11,338 nucleotides of DNA from an uncultured Clostridia bacterium (GCA_947589615.1 CANQBU010000030.1:1-11338); one strand, 5' to 3'. Shown: positions 1-7,268, counted from the first letter of the stretch. Program-made: numbers and translations. The notes: a model not told the origin generated them from the sequence alone.

Positions 1-615
1 CCAACCTGGTCTGCCCTTGCTCCAAGGATAATTCCAATAAGGTTCTCCCGGCTTTGCACTCTTCCACAAAGCAAAATCCAATGGGTTTTCCTTTTCCTCA
101 TCATTTTCTATTCTGTAATTATTTTGAGCATCTTCGGTCGCCCTATTAGAAAGTGCACCATATTTATGAAATTTGTTGACTGAATAATAGATGTCCCCCT
201 TAGATGTTTTATAAGCATATCCTTTTTCAATAAGTTTTGTAACAAAAGAAATTATGTTATCTATATTTTCCGTCGCCTTTAACCAAATAGAAGGCTCGTC
301 AACTTGAAAATACCTCATTTCTTCATCAATTTTCTTTATCATTTCTTGGGCGTAAAGTTGAGAATCCACATTAAGCTCGTTTGCTTTTGCTATTATTTTA
401 TCATCAATATCGGTATAATTTCTTGCATAAGTGACTTTATATCCCTCTTTTTCAAGAACTTTTCTTATTATATCATATATCATTGCCTGATAAAGATGAC
501 CAATATGGGCATTCCCCGAAACGGTTATTCCACAGGCATACATCTTTACCTCGCCAGGAACAAGTGGGGAAAATTCCTCTTTACGTCTTGTAAGAGTGTT
601 ATATAATCTTATCAT
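1..615 (-). CDS. cysS: Cysteinyl-tRNA synthetase, N-terminal part (cut by the window edge)
   Basis: Class I aminoacyl-tRNA synthetase that activates cysteine with ATP and charges tRNA-Cys in the cytoplasm. The first 205 residues are visible and the rest lies beyond base 1. Recognisable parts are the LYNTLTRRKEEF opening, the YACG zinc cysteine (Cys28), the HIGH nucleotide-binding signature at residues 37-40, NYTDIDDKII near 69-78, and DFALWK followed by KGRPGW at the cut end. In the family, the WHIECS segment with the next zinc ligand follows directly. The block around HIGH reads CGITVSGNAHIGHLYQA instead of the usual CGPTVYxxxHIGNARP, so this is a divergent subtype. The ATG at 615 is preceded by an AAAGGAA SD site about 6 bases upstream. 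The gene starts 19 bases after the MarR-type gene ends, so the two are probably cotranscribed. The family call is secure; the KMSKS region cannot be seen. Confidence 0.95.
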   Translation of the reverse strand, partial: MIRLYNTLTRRKEEFSPLVPGEVKMYACGITVSGNAHIGHLYQAMIYDIIRKVLEKEGYKVTYARNYTDIDDKIIAKANELNVDSQLYAQEMIKKIDEEMRYFQVDEPSIWLKATENIDNIISFVTKLIEKGYAYKTSKGDIYYSVNKFHKYGALSNRATEDAQNNYRIENDEEKENPLDFALWKSAKPGEPYWNYPWSKGRPGW

Positions 616-634
616 AAATATTCCTTTTAGTTAT

Positions 635-1018
635 CTATATTATTTTATTCAAAAATTTATCTAGGGTTTCTGTCGCGTAATCAATCTCAGGTGATGTTGC
701 GCCTATAAACCTTTCAAGTTCATCTAAGTAGGAGTCAAGTTCATCATTGCCCTTTTGTGTCAGCTCAACGACCCTACACCTTCTGTCTATCTTAGATTTC
801 TTTATAACCAGACAGCCCTCTTTCTCGAGTGCTGATGTCATTATGGCAAAATTTGTCTTTTTTATCCCTAGTTTTTCAATTATCATACTTATTGACAAGT
901 TTTCATAAAGTCTACAAAAGAAGAGTATCTTTACTCTTAGAATACCGCCTTCATGTTTCTGTTTCATTAAATTTTCTAGTAGTGACTCAATTTCTATTAG
1001 TTTTTCAACTCTTTTCAT
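635..1018 (-). CDS. MarR-family winged-helix transcriptional regulator
   Basis: Small DNA-binding protein of 127 residues, slightly short for MarR proteins (about 140-150). Helix-turn-helix positions are about 42-66 (SISMIIEKLGIKKTNFAIM). The wing is about 70-87 with the family's DRR motif (IDRRCRVVELTQKG), and helices at both ends would dimerise. I chose the ATG at 1018. A longer frame with a TTG start at 1090 would overlap the promoter and has no SD site. The chosen start has AGAGAGGA about 12 bases upstream, which is a little far. Three cysteines (35, 69, 81) could sense thiol stress, but nothing shows that they do. The gene is followed closely by cysS and is divergent from recD2, so autoregulation and control of cysS are plausible. 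The ligand is unknown. Confidence 0.85.
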   Translation of the reverse strand: MKRVEKLIEIESLLENLMKQKHEGGILRVKILFFCRLYENLSISMIIEKLGIKKTNFAIMTSALEKEGCLVIKKSKIDRRCRVVELTQKGNDELDSYLDELERFIGATSPEIDYATETLDKFLNKII

Positions 1019-1061
1019 CTTTAGATTTTTTCCTCTCTCGCTTAATTGCCATCTATTTATT

Positions 1062-1090
1062 AGTATATAAAAATTTTTTTTGAATTGCAA
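1062..1090 (-). promoter_or_regulatory. Sigma-A-like promoter of the marR-cysS operon
   Basis: On the minus strand, TTGCAA (1085-1090) and TATACT (1062-1067) are separated by exactly 17 bases. Transcription would start near 1055, giving a leader of about 37 bases before the MarR ATG. That is too short for a T-box. Confidence 0.7.
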
Positions 1091-1100
1091 GCGTTTTTAG

Positions 1101-1130
1101 TTGATTTTTAAGGTAATTTGATATTAAAAT
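1101..1130 (+). promoter_or_regulatory. Candidate promoter of recD2-comF, possibly leaderless
   Basis: TTGATT (1101-1106) and TAAAAT (1125-1130) are 18 bases apart. A start 6-7 bases further on would fall on the A of the recD2 ATG at 1137. A better-looking TATAAT (1130-1135) sits too close to the ATG to serve this start. The assignment is tentative because the DNA is so AT-rich. Confidence 0.35.
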
Positions 1131-1136
1131 ATAATT

Positions 1137-3374
1137 ATGCAAATTGAAGGACCTATAGAAGAAATTATATTTAGAAATGAACAAAATGGTTACACTGTTT
1201 TTATTTTAGATTATAACTCGACAAATGTGATTTGTGTTGGTAAACTCGTTAATGCAAGCATTGGCGAAAATCTGTCGCTCCATGGCGAATATGTCAATAA
1301 TGCAAAATACGGCTACCAATTTTCTTTCGACTCCTATGAAGTGGTTTTGCCTACTTCTTTAAAAGGTATCGAGAGATATCTTTCTTCGGGACTTATCAAA
1401 GGCGTTGGTCCAATTACCGCAAAAAACATTGTTGAACGCTTTAAAGAACAAACTTTTGATATTATTGAAATGAGCCCCACTTCACTTGCCGAAGTTAAAA
1501 ACATTTCGCTAAAAAAGGCCCTTGATATTGGAGAAAAATTTAAAGAACTTAAAAAACTTCAAAATTCGGTCATGTTTTTACAAAAATATAACATTACAAC
1601 CAATATGGCTTTAAAAATTTATGAAATTTATGGAAGCAAGACTATCGACATCGTGAAAAATAACCCATATCGGCTTGTTGAAGATGTGACTGGCATAGGC
1701 TTCGCAACTGCCGACAAAATTGCAAAATCTCTCGGCATAACAGAAAATAGTGAATATCGTGTCCGTGCCGGGTTAATACATACCCTTAACACGAGCATTG
1801 AAAAAACAGGCAACACCTATCTTCCAAAGGTTATGTTATACTCACAGGCCTCCACCCTTCTTGAAATTGATAGCGATCTTAACAAGGACCTATTTGATGC
1901 CGCACTCGACAGTCTCTCGCTTGATAAAACGGTAACCCGAATTTGGCACAATGAAGTTGATATTGTTATACCGTCTAAATATTACTTTTACGAAAACGCT
2001 GTTGCTCAAAAATTGGCACTTCTCAATAGTTCAGTAAGAAATACCTTTCAAAATGTTGACGATGAAATAAAAAGTTATGAAGAGCGCAATCATATCGAGT
2101 TGCATGAAGAACAAAAAAAGGCTATTTCAAACTCTATCAATAGTGGCGTTTCAGTTATTACCGGAGGGCCCGGAACGGGAAAAACGACAATTATCAAGTG
2201 CATTATTGAAATCCTAAAACAAAACAAACAAAGATTCTTGCTTCTCGCACCAACTGGACGCGCCTCAAAAAGGCTGGGCGATAGCACAGGTGAAGAGGCA
2301 AAAACCATTCACAGAGCCCTCGAAGTCGCTTCCGGCGATTTGGCAAATATAAGCCGCTTTATTTATAATGAAAGCAATCCTTTTAAAGTTGACGTGGTAA
2401 TTGTTGATGAAGTGTCGATGGTGGACGTCGCCCTTATGAATCATCTCTGCAAAGCGTTGCCAAGAGATTGCAAACTCATTCTCGTCGGTGACAAAGACCA
2501 ATTGCCATCAGTCGGTGCCGGTAATGTGCTTGATGACATTATTAAAAGCGGCATTATCCGCATATCTATGTTAACAAAAATATTTAGACAAAGTGATGAC
2601 AGTCTTATAATCACAAATGCCCACCTTATTAACGCCGGTAAAATGCCAATAATTGATAATTCATCAAAAGATTTCTTTTTTGAAGAAAAAGTCGATGTTA
2701 TGAACATAAAAAACTCTATTGTGGATATGGTCACAAAGCGACTACCTAAATTTACAGGACTTGAGCCAAATCAAATCCAAGTTCTTGCACCTCTTAAAGC
2801 CGGGCTTTGCGGAATTGACAACCTTAACAAATCGTTACAAGAAACACTTAACCCACCTTCAATTTCCAAAATGGAACTTGTCGTAGGCGACACTATATTC
2901 AGAGTTGGCGACAAGGTTATGCAAACTGCAAACAACTACAGTCTTATTTGGAAGAAACTCAACGGCTTTATTGAGGAAGAAGGCGAAGGCGTATTTAATG
3001 GTGATATTGGATATATCGATCTTATAGATTTTCAAAATGGAGAAATGGTTGTCACATTTGAAGATGGAAGGCGTTGCCTCTACCCACGCACTGAAATTTC
3101 TCAACTTTCACTCGCCTATGCCATTACCATTCACAAAAGTCAAGGTTCGGAGTTTGATGTCGTTATTATCCCCGCTATTGCAGGACCAAGCATGATTTTA
3201 ACTCGAAACCTCATTTATACCGCTGTAACTAGAGCAAAAAAAATGGTTGTGCTTGTCGGCGAACAAAAAAACATTAAAAGAATGGTGTCAAATAATTACA
3301 CCGTCCAAAGATTTACCCTTTTGAAAGACTTACTTATCGTAAGTGATAAAAAAATAAAAGAATTGTTTGAATAA
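1137..3374 (+). CDS. recD2: RecD2-type superfamily 1B ATP-dependent DNA helicase
   Basis: 5'-to-3' DNA helicase of the RecD2/TraA-like group, found in bacteria without depending on RecBC and linked to recombination and fork repair. The 745 residues match the usual size. The opening IEGPIEEIIFRNEQNGYTVF is the typical RecD2 N-terminal OB-like domain. Helix-hairpin-helix-like segments follow at about 84-100 (GLIKGVGPITAKNIVERF) and near 185-197 (GIGFATADKIAKSLG). The helicase core has Walker A GGPGTGKT (343-350), Walker B VDEVS (423-427), motif III GDKDQLPS (451-458), the TIHKSQGSEF block (664-673) and motif VI YTAVTRAKK (694-702). The ATG at 1137 fits the family start, but there is no SD site at normal distance; the nearest AAGG is about 20 bases upstream. 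The stop overlaps the comF start by one base. Confidence 0.95.
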   Translation: MQIEGPIEEIIFRNEQNGYTVFILDYNSTNVICVGKLVNASIGENLSLHGEYVNNAKYGYQFSFDSYEVVLPTSLKGIERYLSSGLIKGVGPITAKNIVERFKEQTFDIIEMSPTSLAEVKNISLKKALDIGEKFKELKKLQNSVMFLQKYNITTNMALKIYEIYGSKTIDIVKNNPYRLVEDVTGIGFATADKIAKSLGITENSEYRVRAGLIHTLNTSIEKTGNTYLPKVMLYSQASTLLEIDSDLNKDLFDAALDSLSLDKTVTRIWHNEVDIVIPSKYYFYENAVAQKLALLNSSVRNTFQNVDDEIKSYEERNHIELHEEQKKAISNSINSGVSVITGGPGTGKTTIIKCIIEILKQNKQRFLLLAPTGRASKRLGDSTGEEAKTIHRALEVASGDLANISRFIYNESNPFKVDVVIVDEVSMVDVALMNHLCKALPRDCKLILVGDKDQLPSVGAGNVLDDIIKSGIIRISMLTKIFRQSDDSLIITNAHLINAGKMPIIDNSSKDFFFEEKVDVMNIKNSIVDMVTKRLPKFTGLEPNQIQVLAPLKAGLCGIDNLNKSLQETLNPPSISKMELVVGDTIFRVGDKVMQTANNYSLIWKKLNGFIEEEGEGVFNGDIGYIDLIDFQNGEMVVTFEDGRRCLYPRTEISQLSLAYAITIHKSQGSEFDVVIIPAIAGPSMILTRNLIYTAVTRAKKMVVLVGEQKNIKRMVSNNYTVQRFTLLKDLLIVSDKKIKELFE

Positions 3375-4099
3375 TGAAAAAGATTAGCGTTTATTTTAAG
3401 AAATTTACAGATTTAATATTAGAAACTTTATATCCCTCCAAAATAAAGTGCATTTTTTGCGATAAAGATGTCCCAAAAGGTTCTTATGTTTGCAACAACT
3501 GTTTGAAAGAAGACTTCTTCAATATAGGTGAAACGAGATGTATGGTTTGCGACAAGCCTATTTTGGAAGGCAATATTATTTGTGACCACTGCAAAATGAT
3601 TAAACACCATTACAATAAATCCACAAGCCCTTTTATTTATAAAGGCAATGTGAGACGTGCTATTTTAAAGTTTAAAAGTGATGGGGCAAAATATCTTGCC
3701 GAACCTTTTGCAAGGTTTATGGTGGAAAGACTTTTAAAAGAAAAAATCGATTTTGATATAATTATTCCTGTTCCCTCTCACCCCAAAAGTATAAAGAAAA
3801 GAGGTTACAATCCCGCACGGCTGCTTGCAGATGAAATTTCAAAACTTACGCATAAACCTGTAAAAGATATCCTTTGCAAAGTCACCTTGACTCAAAATCA
3901 AAAATACCTTAATTACAAAGAAAGGCAAGAAAATCTGGAAAATTCTATAATTTTAAAGGATAAATCAATAATAAAAAATAAAAATGTTTTAATTGTAGAT
4001 GATATCATTACAACCGGAGCAACAATCGAAACTTGTGCAAAACTTTTAAAAGGTGCTTCAAACATATATGGTTGCAGTGTGGCAAAAACAGATCTTTAA
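3374..4099 (+). CDS. comF: ComF-family phosphoribosyltransferase-like protein
   Basis: Member of the ComF/GntX family, linked in naturally competent bacteria to DNA uptake or processing; the biochemical reaction is not settled. It has 241 residues, a normal length. The N-terminal zinc-ribbon region carries four CxxC pairs: Cys26/29, 40/43, 56/59 and 70/73. The C-terminal PRTase domain has KKRGYNPARLLA (141-152) and the PRPP-binding loop VLIVDDIITTGAT (205-217). Its ATG overlaps the recD2 stop (TAATG) and there is no clear SD site, so translation is probably coupled to recD2. RecD2 and ComF both act on single-stranded DNA or recombination, so the pairing makes sense. Whether this organism is competent cannot be judged here. 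No GC-rich terminator follows the gene. Confidence 0.93.
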   Translation: MKKISVYFKKFTDLILETLYPSKIKCIFCDKDVPKGSYVCNNCLKEDFFNIGETRCMVCDKPILEGNIICDHCKMIKHHYNKSTSPFIYKGNVRRAILKFKSDGAKYLAEPFARFMVERLLKEKIDFDIIIPVPSHPKSIKKRGYNPARLLADEISKLTHKPVKDILCKVTLTQNQKYLNYKERQENLENSIILKDKSIIKNKNVLIVDDIITTGATIETCAKLLKGASNIYGCSVAKTDL

Positions 4100-4170
4100 A
4101 AGTATTACTAGTTCAAAGCAATGAAAACACTACAAATTTTAAAAAAAGTAAAATTTTATCGAAAAAAGAC

Positions 4171-4199
4171 TTGACTTTGACATTTTATTAATATATAAT
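4171..4199 (+). promoter_or_regulatory. Promoter of the tRNA-Glu gene
   Basis: TTGACT (4171-4176), a 17-base spacer and a perfect TATAAT (4194-4199). A second TTGACA at 4177-4182 is too close to the -10 to be used. The expected start is near 4206, about 31 bases before the mature tRNA. Confidence 0.85.
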
Positions 4200-4205
4200 A
4201 GAAAA

Positions 4206-4234
4206 GTATCAAAAAACCTCCCTATTTTTGATAT
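4206..4234 (+). other. Stem-loop in the 5' leader of pre-tRNA-Glu
   Basis: TATCAAAAA (4207-4215) pairs perfectly with TTTTTGATA (4225-4233), with a G-U pair outside. The 9-base loop reads ACCTCCCTA. The hairpin spans almost the whole predicted leader and ends two bases before the tRNA. The stem is mainly A-U and therefore only moderately stable. Confidence 0.5.
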
Positions 4235-4236
4235 AT

Positions 4237-4311
4237 GGCCTCATGGTCAAGTGGTTAAGACATCGCCCTTTCACGGCGGAATCAGGGGTTCGAGTCCCCT
4301 TGAGGCTACCA
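4237..4311 (+). tRNA. tRNA-Glu, anticodon TTC, CCA encoded
   Basis: A full cloverleaf can be drawn. The acceptor stem GGCCTCA pairs with TGAGGCT (4301-4307), with G1-U72 as the first pair. The D arm contains GGTCAAGTGGTTAAGAC. The anticodon stem TCGCC/GGCGG (4263-4267, 4275-4279) closes the loop CTTTCAC, giving anticodon TTC at 4270-4272. The T arm AGGGG-TTCGAGT-CCCCT is intact, the discriminator is A4308, and CCA is encoded at 4309-4311. It decodes GAA/GAG and also supplies glutamyl-tRNA for tetrapyrrole synthesis where that pathway exists. The gene stands alone with its own promoter and terminator. Confidence 0.97.
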
Positions 4312-4327
4312 AATAATTTTGGATATT

Positions 4328-4353
4328 AAATCGCTGACATCAGCGATTTTTTT
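4328..4353 (+). terminator. Intrinsic terminator of the tRNA-Glu unit
   Basis: The stem AAATCGCTG (4328-4336) pairs with CAGCGATTT (4341-4349) around the loop ACAT, and a run of seven T ends at 4353. It lies 16 bases after the tRNA CCA. Confidence 0.9.
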
Positions 4354-4440
4354 ATAAACTTATTTACAAATGCTTAAGCCCTGTTCTTATGTCTTGAAAA
4401 TTTTCAGATAGATTGAAAAAAAACTAGTATATTTTTTTTG

Positions 4441-4464
4441 TAAAAACAACGGCTACAGCCGCTA
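4441..4464 (-). terminator. Intrinsic terminator of the transporter-lipoprotein operon
   Basis: On the minus strand CGGC-TGTA-GCCG forms the core, extended by A-U and two G-U pairs to seven pairs (4448-4464), and is followed by TTTTT. The TAG stop of the lipoprotein gene forms the foot of the stem. The U-tract is short, so strength may be moderate. Confidence 0.7.
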
Positions 4465-4950
4465 TTCATTTTGTTTTGGCATAAAAATAGTGCCTTCTTT
4501 TATTTTTATATGATATTCCTGTTCTTTACAACCTTCTTGCCAAATTATTTTTAAACTCAAATCCTTATCTTCTTCCTTTATTATAGGCTGAAAAACTGCA
4601 TAATTTGTGTCATTTATTTTTTTAATATAATCTTTTGAAAGATGTTCTTTCCCATTTAATGTTGCACTTCCCGAACTTACATCTTTAACATTACTTGGAA
4701 CTACGATTTGAATTCCCACTCTGTTCCCTTCCTCAGTCCAGCCCTTTGCCATATCTGATTTATAGAATTGGATAACCTCATTTTCTCCACCGTATATCGC
4801 TGTTTTAGTTATGCTATCATAATCAAATGACAAATTCCCACCCGTGCAATAAACGTCTCTTGAAATGATGGGCTGAATAAATTCTTTTTTCCCACAACCG
4901 CCCATACATAATATTAATATAAACAAAAAAGCAAAACAAATTTTTTTCAT
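4462..4950 (-). CDS. Small predicted lipoprotein of unknown function
   Basis: 162 residues. The N-terminus is a type II signal peptide: a KK start, the hydrophobic run FAFLFILILCM, then MGGC with the lipidated Cys19 followed by GKK. After processing it would be anchored to the outer face of the membrane. The mature part is mostly predicted strands (QIVVPSNVKDVSS, SLKIIWQEG, YHIKIKEG), with two further cysteines (35 and 141) that could form a disulfide. I do not recognise a family; an Ig-like or carbohydrate-binding fold is only a guess. It lies 28 bases after the transporter gene in the same direction, so cotranscription is likely and it may assist uptake of the same substrate. No SD site is visible before the ATG at 4950. 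A terminator overlaps its stop codon. Confidence 0.8.
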   Translation of the reverse strand: MKKICFAFLFILILCMGGCGKKEFIQPIISRDVYCTGGNLSFDYDSITKTAIYGGENEVIQFYKSDMAKGWTEEGNRVGIQIVVPSNVKDVSSGSATLNGKEHLSKDYIKKINDTNYAVFQPIIKEEDKDLSLKIIWQEGCKEQEYHIKIKEGTIFMPKQNE

Positions 4951-4978
4951 ATATTAATAATTTGCAGATATTGAAAAT

Positions 4979-6409
4979 TTATTTATTTTCAGGCTTTTTA
5001 TTTTCCTTGTCAAGTGCCATTTGAACTTTTAAAACATCTGCCCGGCGTATTGAAAATTTTGAAAAAATCATTATTGCTAATGACAAGAATATTGAACAAC
5101 CGAAGAACACAATACAGCCAAGTCCATTTTGCACCGACATCGCTTGCAAAGGCTGAGTGCTATTAAATTTTATCAAATCAAGCAAAAAGCCTATTATCAA
5201 AAGGGCTATTGAATTTGCCAAATTATATGTAAATGTAAAATATCCCGTATATGCCCCAGCATTATTTTGCCCAGTCTTAAAAATTTCTAGAGTCACCGCA
5301 TCGGCATACATCGAAAATGGAAGAGAATACATAGCCCCTGCACCAATACCGCAGAAAATTATACATGGAATTGCAATATAAAATAAAGTTTGATTTGGAA
5401 TATACTCCCTAAATAAAAATGTTATAACTGTCAAAAATATGCCGAAAACTATCGTTGAAAGCGAAAGTATCAAAGCACGCTTTTTGTCTACCCTATTTGA
5501 AAGATAAATCCAAAATGGTTGAGATATTATTGCACCACCAAATAGCGAAATTAAAACACAAGATATTTGCGTGCTTGAAAAGTGATAGCAATATGTAAAA
5601 AGATGCATTCCAACAGAAGTTAAAAATGCCGAAGAAATTGTGGCAAATGAATATCCCAAAATGACAGACCTAAAGTCTTTCTTTTTTAAGATATTAAAAT
5701 ATCCCGCCATTAATTTGCTAAATTCGAGTTTTTCCTTGGGTGCTTCAAAATTATATATTTTATTTTTTCTTATATGTTTAAGCGTGGAAAAAATGGTGAC
5801 TAATCCAAGACAAATAAGTAAAGCCGAGTTAATGCATGCAATTTTTATATACCCCTGCCTGCTGTAGCTAGTCTGGATCGACAGCGAAATCGATGGCATG
5901 AAAAAATACATGAGTATACTTGGCAAAATCATTCCTATTATATTAAAAACCGTTTTAAAGCCCTGCACTTTGGACTGCTCATTATAATCAGGGGCAATAT
6001 CTATTGCAAGTGCCGCGAATGGTGTTCCAAAACAGGTGTTTGCAGTTTCTATTGCAAGCATGCCTATAAGTAGCCAAAAAAACTTCCCTATTTCAGATAT
6101 TTTTTCAGGCATTGACCAAATTAAAATATTAATAAAAGCGATGGCGAATATTCCGAAGAACATAAACCCCAATCGCTTTCCAAAAAATTTATTTTTTGTA
6201 TTGTCGGACAGATAGCCCACAAGAGGATCGCTTACCCCGTCCCATAAAGAAGAAATCGCTATAGCTATACCGACCAATGAGCCAGAAATCCCCATTATTG
6301 CCGTCGAAAAAAACATAATAAAACTATTAAGGGTTTGCGACATAGAACTGTAACCAAGCCCACCTACGCCATAACAAAATTTTGTTCGAAATTTAAGGTC
6401 GTTTTTCAC
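4979..6409 (-). CDS. GPH/MelB-type cation symporter (MFS_2 family)
   Basis: 476-residue polytopic membrane protein, expected to have 12 membrane helices and to import a sugar, glycoside or similar solute with Na+ or H+. Family hallmarks are the opening KFRTKFCYGVGGLGYSSMSQ, then SSLWDGVSDPLVGYLSDNT (about 53-71), the counterpart of the WDxxxDPxxGxxxD motif containing the MelB cation-site aspartates, and GKRLGFMFFG in the following loop. A second-half motif SNRVDKKRALIL is also present. The start is GTG at 6409; ATG alternatives lie too far inside, and the upstream frame closes within four codons. There is no SD site next to this GTG. The substrate cannot be told, since no enzyme gene accompanies it. 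A small lipoprotein gene follows in the same operon. Confidence 0.9.
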   Translation of the reverse strand: MKNDLKFRTKFCYGVGGLGYSSMSQTLNSFIMFFSTAIMGISGSLVGIAIAISSLWDGVSDPLVGYLSDNTKNKFFGKRLGFMFFGIFAIAFINILIWSMPEKISEIGKFFWLLIGMLAIETANTCFGTPFAALAIDIAPDYNEQSKVQGFKTVFNIIGMILPSILMYFFMPSISLSIQTSYSRQGYIKIACINSALLICLGLVTIFSTLKHIRKNKIYNFEAPKEKLEFSKLMAGYFNILKKKDFRSVILGYSFATISSAFLTSVGMHLFTYCYHFSSTQISCVLISLFGGAIISQPFWIYLSNRVDKKRALILSLSTIVFGIFLTVITFLFREYIPNQTLFYIAIPCIIFCGIGAGAMYSLPFSMYADAVTLEIFKTGQNNAGAYTGYFTFTYNLANSIALLIIGFLLDLIKFNSTQPLQAMSVQNGLGCIVFFGCSIFLSLAIMIFSKFSIRRADVLKVQMALDKENKKPENK

Positions 6410-6442
6410 TAAAATAATTTATGATACAAGCCTTAAATTTAG

Positions 6443-6472
6443 AATATAATTTTAAAAAATTATAAATCGCAA
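6443..6472 (-). promoter_or_regulatory. Candidate promoter of the transporter operon, with a palindrome across the core
   Basis: On the minus strand TTGCGA (6467-6472) and TATATT (6443-6448) are 18 bases apart. A perfect 9-2-9 inverted repeat (TATAATTTT and AAAATTATA, 6445-6464) covers the spacer and most of the -10. It could be an operator, or a weak stem for the gene ending at 6489. Confidence 0.45.
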
Positions 6473-6488
6473 TGATATGCTAGAAAAT

Positions 6489-7220
6489 TTATTCCTCATC
6501 TTCATCATCTTCGTCATCGTCTTCATCTTTAATTTCCTGTTTTACGGCATTTACAGGAGGATATAAATACTTAACGCCAAGTTCAAATCTTGATAATTGC
6601 AAAAGAGATAAGCCCTTCACATATCTTTCTATTGCATCTAAAATTTCCTTTTTTTCAGGTCTGTCTTCTACTGGGAATTGGAATGTGACACCAAATAATT
6701 CAACTTTTTTGCCCTTATTTAAGTCTCTGTAAAGTGAGCGTTCATGTTGCATAAACGCCCTATATCCCGTTCCGCAAATAAACTCATAAACCTCCGCTTG
6801 AACAACGACTTCCATTTTAGGCATAGTTTGCTTTACTAGGGAGTCAAGGTCGATTGAAAGTGACGAATTAAAAGATTTAACTATTGTCGAGGCAATTTTA
6901 AATGAATGATCACTTGGCTCTTCATCCAAAGCACAATCACCGACAAGATATTTTTTATTTTGCTTTCCCGTTATGCTATTTTGACTTAATTTCCTAACCA
7001 ACAAAGAGGCTTTATTGTTTTCAATCTGTTTTGAAAGAACAATTCCCGCCTCAGATAGAACTTCATTGGGGCCATCATAAAATATTTCTTTAATCGTTCT
7101 GTCAGCTTTTCTTGACAATCTGTAATATGGCAAATTTGCTTCCAACAAATCACAAACTTGTTTAAAATTTGTTGAGCCCGCAAAAGCAAAATGATAACTT
7201 TGCATATTATGTTCTTCCAT
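6489..7220 (-). CDS. Hypothetical protein, possibly CYTH-like, with acidic C-terminal tail
   Basis: 243 residues, soluble, with no signal peptide or membrane helix. The ATG at 7220 is supported by a GTGAGGTG SD site 3-5 bases upstream and a promoter further up; the frame extends to a TTG at 7268 inside that promoter. The pattern FYDGPNEVLSEAGIVLSK (47-64), followed by LLVRKL, resembles the YxDTPxxxLxxAGIxLRxR strand-turn of CYTH/triphosphate-tunnel proteins. Residues 136-166 (MEVVVQAEVYEF to RSLYRD) could be later barrel strands. The defining ExExK motif is not evident, so catalysis is doubtful and the family call is weak. Residues 232-243 are all Asp or Glu. It is divergent from the rubrerythrin-like gene and ends shortly before the transporter promoter. 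Confidence 0.8.
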   Translation of the reverse strand: MEEHNMQSYHFAFAGSTNFKQVCDLLEANLPYYRLSRKADRTIKEIFYDGPNEVLSEAGIVLSKQIENNKASLLVRKLSQNSITGKQNKKYLVGDCALDEEPSDHSFKIASTIVKSFNSSLSIDLDSLVKQTMPKMEVVVQAEVYEFICGTGYRAFMQHERSLYRDLNKGKKVELFGVTFQFPVEDRPEKKEILDAIERYVKGLSLLQLSRFELGVKYLYPPVNAVKQEIKDEDDDEDDEDEE

Positions 7221-7239
7221 AAACACCTCACATATATTT

Positions 7240-7268
7240 AATATACAATTTTTTTTTATAAAAATCAA
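7240..7268 (-). promoter_or_regulatory. Promoter of the acidic-tail hypothetical gene
   Basis: On the minus strand TTGATT (7263-7268), a 17-base spacer and TATATT (7240-7245). The predicted start near 7233 gives a leader of about 13 bases that contains the SD site. Confidence 0.65.

Noticed and set aside
829..1083. Plus-strand frame across the MarR gene
   Set aside because: It is antisense to a recognisable winged-helix protein, with no start signal and Leu/Ser/Phe-rich antisense composition.
635..1136. T-box riboswitch ahead of the cysS operon
   Set aside because: The leader between the predicted transcription start and the regulator ATG is about 37 bases, far too short, and no T-box-like stem is visible.
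2090..2734. Open frames on the minus strand inside recD2
   Set aside because: They are shadows of a clearly conserved helicase coding frame and have low-complexity, unfamiliar products without SD sites.
4100..4170. Terminator for recD2-comF
   Set aside because: Only A/T repeats such as AAATTTTA are present, with no GC-containing stem followed by a T-run.
4354..4440. Possible regulatory site at TGAAAATTTTCA (4395-4406) between the tRNA and lipoprotein terminators
   Set aside because: A 12-base A/T-dominated palindrome is expected by chance here, and it lies between two terminators with no promoter to control.
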